From: Saccoglossus kowalevskii
Taxonomy: Eukaryota; Hemichordata; Enteropneusta; Harrimaniidae
DNA: 29,576 nucleotides
Assembly: GCF_000003605.2 (NCBI RefSeq)
Contig: NW_003108604.1
Location: 11,665-41,240, forward strand
Reading direction: 5' to 3'
Of this stretch, positions 1-11,200 are shown in pieces (positions within the stretch are counted from its first letter, which is position 1; every line of letters begins with the position of its first letter). The translations under genes and the position numbers were made by a program. The notes under the pieces were generated by a model, which was given only the letters and a program-made list of their open reading frames with translations, searched no databases and was not told where the DNA came from.

Positions 1-1
1 G

Positions 2-172
2 GATGCAGCACCCCGAGCCCTATTACAGTTGGTATCCTGTGGTTGTATAAAGTCATCTTGTAAGAGGAATTGCCAATGCTTCAGAGAAAGTCTTGCATGT
101 ACTGAAGCATGTAAATGCATGGGGAGGGGGGTGAATGTCAAAATAAACAACACATCAGATGACGACGACTGA
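2..172 (+). CDS. C-terminal fragment of a CXC (tesmin/TSO1-like) cysteine-rich protein
   Basis: A frame open from the left edge runs 56 codons to TGA at 170-172. It reads ALLQLVSCGCIKSSCKRNCQ, then CFRESLACTEACKCMG, and ends in an acidic run SDDDD. The cysteine spacing is C-x-C-x4-C-x3-C-x-C-x6-C-x3-C-x-C. This closely matches one half of the tesmin/TSO1 CXC zinc-binding motif, which in LIN54-type proteins binds DNA. The leading ALLxLxSCxC context resembles CXC tails that I recall from repeated, probably transposon-encoded proteins in marine invertebrates (recollection, not checked). The start lies outside the window. It is antisense to the channel gene and within or beyond its next intron. 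Confidence 0.55.
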   Translation, partial: DAAPRALLQLVSCGCIKSSCKRNCQCFRESLACTEACKCMGRGVNVKINNTSDDDD

Positions 173-1302
173 GATATGAGGCACATAAAGATTAAACATT
201 TGTTATGTATTTTCTTGTGATACTGTTCATTAAGATATATCTGGTGATTTATCCTATTATCCTTGTTAGTTTTAACAGTGCGAATTAATATTTGTTAGGT
301 TTCAATTTATTTGTTATAGTGTTGTGAGTATTAAGTCACATTATTACAAGGGTTACTTTAAATTTATATACCGGATTAAGATATGATGTTATTCTAGATT
401 TAATATTATTTTAGTTAATCATTAATACAAATTACCACCTAACAAGAATATATTCTATCCACAAATGTGTTATAAAACATAATTTGGCGATGGGAGAAGA
501 TATATAATGGAATTTTCTATGTTTTATCAAATGGTTATATTGGCTATGTAGAATTGTCACTGCGATATATGTAATTATTAGTTTTTAAAATTTTAAAATG
601 TTTGTTATACTTTAAGTAAAATGAAAAATGGTTTTGTGACCAGAAGAATATAAAAGCTGGAAAGATTGACTTCAATTTAATATATCATGTTTATGTTATT
701 CATTTATTTTCGTAAGTTTAATAAATGACTAAAGCATATGAAATGTGACATTTTTATTATTATTTTTGATTTTTTTGAACAAAAACTCAATTTTTTAACC
801 CAAAAACATATCTCTTTTATTTTTGCAGATTCAGAAAAACATTTCCAACAAAAGTTGTCTGGGGGTGTAACGAAGTCGAAAAATAAGCTCCTTTTGGGTT
901 TTGGCCCCTAGTCTAGTAGATTTCTTGATATATTTACCTTGGACACAATGTCAATTTGAGAACAAATGATGAATTTATATTAGTACTCTATCAGTGTATA
1001 TTTCACAATTATAAATGTATTAGATATTTACAGCCCCTCCCTACATGTATTGATATTGTGAGTATGCAATGAGTCAGAAGACCGTCTACCTAATATCGAT
1101 TGATTGATTAATATACAATGAATGTTCCAGATAAACACATTGCCCAAGTATCACTCATCAAAACATATATATAAATATATATAGTCGTGCACATTTAACA
1201 GACGGGTATAGTAGTATTGTAGACCGTAGGCTACTCAATTAATTAACAATGTAGTATTTTAACGCGCCATATGAAATAAGCATATTTGTGTGTACATACT
1301 AC
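173..1302. other. AT-rich non-coding stretch with no recognised gene
   Basis: No exon or RNA gene was found on either strand. It probably combines the 3' flank of the CXC reading frame with the intron after channel exon 10. A T-rich tract at about 752-800 is followed by a more GC-rich patch at about 855-915 containing cttttgggttttggcccc. That patch may be the untranslated part of the CXC element, but this is a guess. A short AT-rich near-palindrome lies near 1165-1185. Confidence 0.4.
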
Positions 1303-1527
1303 CATGGTCTTGTCTATTATATATATTCACTTTGTACACGTAGTGAATACTACCAAGATCAACTCTCCACCATGGTTCGCTCTCTTCAGCACTATGGAAA
1401 CACGTTCCTGCATCAAGTATGGGGGTGGTGTCACCATCTACGGCTTTATCAGCTGTATTTCCATACCAAACACTGCTTTCATACGCAAATTTATGTAAAG
1501 CCACATTGGAAAGCGTATCAACAAGAA
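1303..1527 (-). CDS. Exon 10: FTP module 3, first half
   Basis: The exon has 75 codons, with acceptor tttcatttttcag and donor CATG|GTAGTA, phase 1-1. It starts [18 protein letters not shown], then [28 protein letters not shown] and [10 protein letters not shown]. His and NR of the sugar site are kept, but the first of the paired cysteines is His. The module needs a second half, as in modules 1 and 2. I searched 1-1302 on the minus strand for GAEVRVG/CEVEV-type sequence and found none, so the partner exon lies past the left edge or is lost. The open frame that runs on to 1259 is intron read-through beyond the donor. Confidence 0.8.
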
Positions 1528-2135
1528 CTGAAAAATGAAAACAAATACAATATTTAATAAAGTGATGTAATAGTAATGTTCATTTTTCCATATAACATTG
1601 CAGTGTAATAATTTGTATTTAATATTTCCTTACTATGTAACAAACTCGGTTCTCAGATTATTACGAAACCTCAATACGTTGATAATTGTACACAGTATTG
1701 TTTAAATTATTATGAATTAACAAATGTATTAATCCGAATATTTCTTTTAATTAATGCACACCCGAAACCGTGACTATGGTGATGGTTTCAAACTACCCCC
1801 ATCTCATTTTTTTGCGTACAGATATTTGTGTTACCCATGTCTAGTGAGATTTTCACGTGAAAGGGTATCGGTTTGAATTGATTCCCGAACGCGAATTAGT
1901 GATGTTGTTATGAATGCATCCCGGTGTAACCGTTACTAAGCTACGTGTGTCAGTGTGATTTTTTCTAGTAGCAACTGTTGAAGGAGAGAATTGTTGTATT
2001 CATGTCAACACATTAAAAGAGAAAAATGATAGTAATTATAGAACACCGTCATAACTTATATATATATATATATATATATGTATTGTTGATGCATTCACAC
2101 GTGCTCTAAAAAGTGATGCTTTTGCAAGACATGAA

Positions 2136-2234
<99 letters not shown>

Positions 2235-5200
2235 ATATCGTCCGTTCAAGGCTATTCAGTGTATTTTTCTTCAATTAACCACCCAAGTTTATTGGTAACT
2301 CATAATTCCTTTTTGATTAGTTACCGTAATACGAAAGCGTTCTTCGGGTAAAACACACTGTCACTGGATGTGATTCAACTCGAAAGATTAAACTTCTAAT
2401 GTAAGACGGCTTATGATATATTGTTCAATGTTAAATCTGGCTGAGTGGCAATACATTCAATTATCAACGAACAAATTGCAAAGGTCGGTAGTCGACGCGC
2501 TGCGCATGTTCAACATTTATTTTGATAAATATTGATAACCTACAATCAAATGCTCTTTTAAAATGAAATAACGAGTACGACTTTTGACCTGGGTGCCTCG
2601 TGCACTAATTGCCGCCAGCGATTTCATCGATACTTTCTCATCACCAAGCGAATAACGTAAAGCAACCTCAGGTTTTTACTCTTTGGTCGGTGCAATCATA
2701 GTTGCCATCTTTTTTGAGACCCATATTTCGCGCATGCGTGGAGCGTTGCTCACGCCCTTTAAATAAATGATTACCTTTTCCAATTACTTTCACTTCACAT
2801 ATATGTAATTGATCTGTTCTGTTCATTATCTGTATACTGACGTATCGTCCTACCGCATCTCCACAGGAAATGACAACTTCATCAATATTATCACGTGTTA
2901 CTGTGCCACATAGTATGCTACTTTTGTTCAGCGACTTACTATTTCCAACTCTCACTTCAGCTCCTATTAAACTATCACCTACAATTATACGTTTACACAG
3001 ATTCGCAATTATTTAATTAAAATCTCAGGTAAAGTATCGCTAACAACTAACATGCATCCACGGCAATAGGGTGTTAAGTATGTGCATAACTGAGATAAAC
3101 ATTAGGTCCGTGTTGCATGCATGTAAATAACATATTAATTGTATCAATTAGCTTGGGGGAAATCTTCATGACATTATCAGTTATAATTTTTAATATAAAT
3201 TCAGAACGTGATATATACTTACTGCAGCAATCCTGTCTGTTGGTAATCACAATATCTTGTATTTCACATTGATATCCAATATCAACTCTCCACCACGGCT
3301 CATATTCTAACTGGGTATGCATACAACTATGATGAGAGTAATCACTACTTGTATCGCCGTCTACTGCTTTAATAGCGCTCCCATCTCTATACTGACTACT
3401 TTGTTCGGCACATTTACGGAATGCCACATTCGATGCCACATTTACTAAAATTCGGGGAGATAATCGTCAGTGAGTTTTCATTATGTACAAACAAACTATA
3501 ACCAACCTTACAGGTTATATGATGCACTGTTAATATAACGTGACAATATGATATGATGTGAACAGAGATCAGGAATCAGAGATCAAGTCTTCCAGGAACA
3601 GATAAATGTTTCAGTACCCAAAACCACATAATGGCTGGCCCGCCAAATTCATTCATTCATTTATGGGTGGCAGCCTATGCCTCATAACTCATCAAGAAAC
3701 CCGCACATCTGCCTCAGCCACGATGGTCTTGGTCTCCCCCTCAGGCGTCTCCACCGACCAAGATTCTGTGCAGAAAAAAATTGGTCGACAGGACAAGACG
3801 TCTTGCGACATTAGACTCACAGCTGGCAGAGCTACTGATCACGCTGACAAGGTAGACAAATGAATCAGTGACATCCGCGTTCCCACCCTTCGCCAAGTTG
3901 GATCTGACAGAGTTATCCAAGCTGTCCCCGAAAGCCTGAATCTTGGTCTTAACCCACGACAGATGGAGTCCAAGCGGTTCGGCCTCCGCACTCAGTGCGT
4001 CAAGTTCTCCCTCAAGAGAATCAACCAACTCGGCCAACAATGTGGCATCATCTTCAAAGCAAGATCAGTTATCTTGACACTTCGAAACGAGACTCCACAA
4101 CCTGTGCTTTCCATCAAATCCGTAACCAAGTCCATACAAGTGTAGAAAAGCATAGGATCCAGGGTGCATCCTTGTCTAACTCCTGCCTTGACAGGAAAAT
4201 AGACAGACACGCCATCAGCACACTTAAGAGCATTCTCTGTTTCAGAATACAGAGAGGAGTTCAGGTCCACCAGAGGTGTGGGGATACCATTTTCCATAGG
4301 ACCTCTCTACACATGAAGTCGAAGGCCTTGCGGAAATCAATATAGGCTATTAAGAACCCTCTATTGAATTCCCACATCCGCTCAGACAGCACAAGTAGCA
4401 CCTAGATACGCTCAACAATGGATCACTTGGGAGTAAAGCCTGACTGCTCAGGACACTGATGGAGAAGCAGCTGTTGGGGGATACGGTTCAGAAGGATCCG
4501 CGCAAAGATCCTGCCAGATACCGACAGGAGTGTCACCCTTCTGTAAGAGCTACAGTACAGGCCATCACCCTTTTCCTTCCAGATAGGGACAATTAGTCCC
4601 TTTCTCGAGTCAGTTGGGATGACCAGTGCTCCACACTGAGCACATCAGTCTGTGCAACCACATCAAGGTAATCTCGCCTCAACACACCCCGGGGGCGCTC
4701 CCATCCCGTTGTTGGTTCAATGCCTTCCGAGTTTCCTTTTAGGGAGGCTGGTCACAACTAACGAGAGAGGCCACCTCCAGGGCAAGAGGACCATCCACCC
4801 TGAGCTCATCCTTTGGAGGGTCGACCTGAAATAGCTCCTGATAGTATTCAGCCTAGCGAGACCTCACCACAGACTCAACTGTCAGCACCCGTCCATTGGC
4901 CGCCTTCACTGCAGAGCAGTGCACCACAGATGCTGAGTTGTGTAGCTTCCTGATTTCTCTATAAGCTAGGCTTGAGGCACTCTCCACCAACTTACTGTCA
5001 ACTCGCCTGGCCTGGCGACTCACATTGATTGTTTCAACCGATTCCTTCAGCCTGTAGAAGCTCCTCTGACACTTTCAGGAGAATGAATTTGAAGTCTGAC
5101 CAGAGCCGCTCTGTGTCGCCAAGCACGCTCAGCCCAAAACCTGCCACATACTCACCAGCCATGACAGGGTCCTTCAACTGGCGGACATTCAAACGTGGCG

Positions 5201-8200
5201 CCGAAGTTGTTGATAACATATTAAACCACAAAATGGCTGACCCGCCAAAATTATCAATATATAAAACTAATTTGTGCTAATTTGCAATTTAGTATTCACA
5301 TCAGACGTACGCCTGATCGTGTCAGGAGTGTGATCAAAATTAGTTGTTCCACGATCATACAATGACACATAATTTACATATAATGTCCCAAACCTTATAC
5401 ATACATAAACGCATTGACTTGTGATAATATTGCGAACACAAGCTTAGCAGCAAACCGAGATCACGTGGTATTCTTAAAATAATTAAAATGGCTGCTTATT
5501 TAAAAACTGTTTGGATTGCTAACGATTCTATTGAAATGTTGTAATTAATAATGTATTGATCTGCGACTTCAGAAATGTGTCAAATTACTCTTCCCTGCGA
5601 CCCGAGATGTCATTAATCTTGACAGTAATGCACCGTACAGTTATGGTCTTCACACTTGGCAATAGCAAATACTTCTCGTCAGTACGTAAAAACGTTTTAC
5701 TACGCATATGCGGTAATAGACTATGACTATGCTCATGTCAATAGTGTCAATTACATATTTGGAGTCTCAACTGCTCCAAAGAAGCTTGTATACTTCTAAA
5801 TTGGAGATATTTTGTATTTCCCGTCAGAAGATGTATATAAACACACGTATTGCATATTGCAAGTTTAAAAGTGTGTGTTGTAGACCTGTGTACTAATTTA
5901 TACTGAGTTTATCAATACCGGTCGGAAATATAATAGAAAAAACATCGTAACATAACATTTCCTTTCAGGATATTAAATGGTTTTCCCTCGTCTTTATCAT
6001 GATAGTGCACATGTGACAACACATGTATGTTTCATTACAACAAAACTCGGTTGACGGCAAAGCCCTAGAATTGACGATAAAACAATATTTTTATATATGT
6101 ACGTACATATCATTTACAAAAATTGCAGAGAAGCAAAACCAGCTAATGATCGTTAACCATTATACAATATGCCACTACATCAGAAAGAACAGGTACATTG
6201 TCGATTGGCGTTGAATGAAATGATAGTAGTCATTATTTTGTTGAAAATTATATGCGTTAATTAGAGACTGACAATGATACACTGTGCCTTATTGCCCCAT
6301 TGGCCAATCTAAATCTAGTTGTTGTTTTCAGTATGTTGTCATTGACTTGACTAAAAATAGCCGCGTCCTCAAATGTCATGATAACGAATCACTTATTCCG
6401 ATTCCGATTCCGGTTCCATGTTTTATAGTCAACCGCACTACACTACAGTTTCTAGGTCTGATCGATTCTCAATCATGGACCCATAATGTTTGAGGTCATC
6501 GCTACAATCAATTAACTTCTGACTGTTTCTTTGAAACAACTAGTATGTCCGCTGCGCGTCGGTCGATACCCCAGCTGTACTGTCTTCGTGCATACTTTAA
6601 GGTATTCTCGTAATAACCTTATGTTATTACCATTTAGCACTGATTCTTTTTTCTAATTTGTCGTTTTAATTTGATTGAAGTGTTGTCAACCGCACCATTA
6701 TGATAAATAGCGTTATCGTTCACAGTGATAAAGCGCAGTGGGTCAGATGTGAACTATCTATGCATCTACCAACACTAAGATTTGACTAAATGTCAGCACT
6801 GGGATCCACTTGATACGCTAAAATATTGAATTTGTCACATGCTTAATCCCAAAAATTGATTAATGACACGCCAGGACCTGAGAAGAAAAATAAACTGCAG
6901 ACTATATTTTTTTATTAGAAATCACAAAATCTAAATCAGTCACAATGATAATAACGTTTCTAAATGTGTTTCCAGAACTGTTTGAAACATGTGAGGTGAT
7001 ACTCATAATTAAGCTAGTTTCTTTGGAACAATAATAATAAAGAAACAATAACTGTCTGCTGCGAATGATTCATTGGCAATATTTACTAAACTAGTGGATT
7101 TCGAGATATTGATATACGTGTATCGAAATAACAAATCAGTGTTTTGCATACAAATAAGTGCTGTTCTCAAAGTACAGAGAAATGATATGATATTTCACTA
7201 AATAGCAACATATCACGCAAACCAACTATGCTTGGCACTGTAAAGCCACAGATGCAACAAACAAGCATATGCACCAACCTGCTCACGTATGGTCTATCAC
7301 AAACAGTAGAACTATTGAGTTTTGAGGACATTCATTCTACACGCCTGTTCTAGACGTCTGTTTCTGCACGTTTACCAGTCTTTGAGTTTTGCTGTTTAGC
7401 AGTATTATATCAGTTGTAATGTTAATACGTTATAATATTCAGTATAAATAATATAACGTGCACATACATTGGTTAGTAATGTAATCTGACTGCTCATAAT
7501 TATAATAATTACAAACTTACCCACAGCCATAATTTCAACTTCACATAACATTAAATACTGGGTCTTCTCCTTGATCTCGATACTTAGAAATTGACCATAC
7601 AATGGAGTATTGCACACTACGGTGAAAGTCACGGCTGAAGTCTGAGTTGCCGTAAGTCTGTCCGCACACAATTCATTGTCCATGATATTGATGTTTCCGC
7701 CAACTCTTATTTCTGCGCCAGTCAGGCTTGCATCTTGAATATATAATGTAATTTATACTCACATATCAAACGTCTAAAGAATAACGTCAATGACAAGTTT
7801 ACATATTTTTCATGTCAAAGAAGATCAGTTGTTTTTCACAATAAAGCTACCTTTACACTGCTGTATAAACACAACGAATTAAGGTAATCTACGCTGTATA
7901 CATAGTTCTATTTCAGTGACATACAGTCGTTTACAATGTATTGATCTAGTATATACGAAATGTGAATCACAATTTACGGTGATGAAAAATTGATATTAGT
8001 TCATCTAGTTTCCATCAAAACAAATATACTTACAATGATGATATTCATTATGGGTTATAATAACTTCGAATACTAATACATTCTTATCAATTACAATCGA
8101 CCAATAAGGTTCATATGTATACTCAGTTAAAGAACATGTTGTAATATCTTCATCACGTGCCAGATCAGCGTTGCTATTATATGAGTAAGTACTACTCTGT

Positions 8201-11200
8201 ATTGTGAACCGTCCCTTTGGAGAAACATTCACCAAAGTGGTTTCTGTTTCAAACAAATGTTCAGTTATTAATATTCATTTTTGGATGTAAGATACACACA
8301 GTTATCCTGCACAGGTTTTTCCACATATATGGACTGCTAGATAGTCAGAAGTAGAGTGGAAGTTTGTTTTTTTGCTAAAAAATTATAACAAACACGCGGG
8401 TGAAAAAGAGGATAGCAATTAGTTCGAGAAGTAGGTAAACATATCCTTTAGTGAACATGTAATTAGAAAACATGGTAGTGGATTGTCCCAATGACACACA
8501 GTCGCCATAATACATTTACATGATTGGCCATACTAACCCGTACATGATCGTATTCTGAAAAGTTGTATTTGATCTCACTTAAATTGAATGATTTGATTGG
8601 GTGCGCTGAGAAGCTGGGTCAGCGTCATCAATTTTCATCACATTTCAACCAATATATTTTGTCGTCTAAAATTACATCTTAATTGACAAACCGGCATATA
8701 AATGAACCATGCGTAACGAAAATGCACAGACACCCTACTTGTCGCTAAGTCAGAGATCTGTTTAAATAATAACGCTTACCACATATGTGACTGCTTTCAT
8801 CACTGCCATCTCGACAATCATATATACCATCACATGTTTTCACATTGGAAATACACTCCAACGACAGAATACATCTATAATCTGTTGCGACGTCACAGTC
8901 TGAAAATATTGAAAATATGTGCTAAATGTCCTGTTTCTTATTCTGGTTCATTTTCGCGAGTCCAGTATATTTGATCCCTGAATTGTGCTTTTGCTCGCAT
9001 AAATTGTCCGAATGACTTTTCAATTGATCAATTGATTCATCAAAGATGAAAAGCTGGCGACGAGACACGCTTTGTTATAGAGCTAATGGGATCATTGTTA
9101 CGGTTATCGCCTATTGTAATAATATACGTTGATTTTTGATATACATTTGCTCATGTACATGTCAACAAATATAAAATCTATTATATATAAATATAGTATA
9201 ATTTACCACAATTATTTTCGTCTTGACCATCGTAACAGTCGAGTTGTTTATCACACACCAAATTGAAAGGTAAACACACCCCTTTCTCGCTACCATGCTC
9301 ACATCGAAATTCATCTTGTCCACATTCGTCTAAAACATTGAACCATGTATTACTGTTAATATTTTTACGTTTGCAAACACCTAATATATTTGAACATACT
9401 GATTAATTTGGGTTGGTCCTGTGATTGGAATATTGTCAACCGCAACATTATGACCATTATTGTCCTGTGGATGTGTTATAAATTCAAAACAATCAAAACA
9501 AAAACATAAACATTGAAAGGTCGATTTTCCTAACATAACGAATAATGAAAATAATTCAAAATGAAATCGTGCGTTCAGCGATTTGAACAGAACGTATTGA
9601 AAGAAAATAGTTCAATTGAGAACTTATTGTGTTTATCATTAGACGTCCTAATTAAAGATTACCCATTGCAATATTTGAATAAAACTGTCCCCCTTACCAT
9701 AAAAACAATCAGTTTCGTCACTTTTATCTTCACAATGAATTATTCCATCACATACCAGATATGGTTTAATACAGTGTATTCCATTGGAACAGTTGAAATC
9801 GCCATCCATACAGGGCACTGTATAAAGCAATCATTTTATGAAATATCTAAAGGTATCACATACATGATGTGACGGCAATAATACACAGGAAGATGTTGAA
9901 AAACTGTTTCTGTTTGCAAGACATGTGTTTGTAAGTAGAATTATTTCATTCAGCGACTACAAACCTTACAATTACTAGAGAGAGAACCACACCGCTAGGT
10001 TAGGTCAATTGACACATTGTTACAGAAAAAAGTACCCATGTAATTAATAGAGCTCAAAGGAACATATAGAAATTAAAGATATAATATAGAAGAATTTCCA
10101 AAACAACCATTACTTCCTGTTCATTTTTGACATTGGTGCCATGTTTTGCAATAGACAGATGTGATGTCTTTTGTTAATGGCTCTGTCGAATAGCCCAGAA
10201 AAGTCTGTACACTAAAATGTCAACAATAATACTAACTATTCTTTTGAAGTATTTGGAGTTTTCAAACATATTTCTGGTCAGCGAAATACATAAAGTGTTC
10301 AAATTTATGAAGTAGGCAAGAAACAAGCGAGATCCGTGTATTATGAAGACATATAACAGAACTCTCATGTGCACGTTTCAAAGGTAAAAACAAATCATTT
10401 AATGTCCGGAACTCCCGCCTGGCTGAGCAATTGTTTTTAAATTGAGAATTATTTCGTCAGCTGAACATCAATTTTATTTCTGTCATGAATTTGTTTTTGC
10501 GTATCTGTTAACCGACTTAATTAGCTGATTATTAGCTGAATTGCTGTGTTATGTCTGTCATCGTTTAGGCCTATTTGATGTTTTGGACGGAACTTGGCTC
10601 AGTGATTTGGAACTAATTACCAGATAACCGCCGCTATTCAGACTACTCATTCTGACAGTTGGTTTCCATAGTTATTAATGTAGTGAACGATTAATCAAAA
10701 GATATGACGTATTCAGTGCTTAGTGTGATTGGCTTTCTGATTGAAAGTTACGCCCTAGAGTCTTTTTACTGCTTTGTAATTGGTTAGAGTTTTAAAAATG
10801 AATAAAGAGAGTTTGAGTTGGTCTTGGGGAGTACACCACGAGAGACGCAGACGAGGGCAGTCCTGGAGAGCCTTGGGGCGAGTGTTGACGCAGTCTAAGA
10901 GAGTCTTGGTTCAGCCTTGCGATAGTCTTGGGGACTTTTCCCCAGGGCGCTGTGTCTTATAGTGTGCTCGATTGACCGACTAAGACGAGAGCTGAAACGT
11001 ATTTCGTTGTGTGTGTCTTATTTGACTGTAAAGTATAAGTGACTTCCCCGATCCCGTACCTCAAGGGGACGAGATATAGAGACGAGACGAGATATCCCCC
11101 CTGATATTTCACTTATAATTAATAATACTTATAATTAGATATTATTTAAGCCATGAGATAACATGAAATAGCATTACTTGCCATAGTATGGTAGAACTAA

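Noticed and set aside
1259-1302. Extension of the FTP3 exon to the stop at 1259
   Set aside because: A phase-1 donor (G|GTAGTA) lies at 1302, the same module position as in the other FTP exons; the extra residues have no family similarity.
1286-1557. Two plus-strand ORFs over channel exon 10
   Set aside because: They are antisense to a clear FTP exon with good splice sites on the minus strand.
2133-2237. CRISPR-like regular repeat
   Set aside because: The tract is a pure tetranucleotide microsatellite without spacers, in a eukaryotic intron.
9561-9872. 103-codon plus-strand ORF
   Set aside because: It overlaps the LDLa module 1 exon antisense and is otherwise AT-rich noise.
10780-10962. 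60-codon plus-strand ORF in the GC-rich block
   Set aside because: Its Arg/Leu/Ser-rich product has no recognisable motif; an open frame is expected by chance where GC rises and stops become rare.
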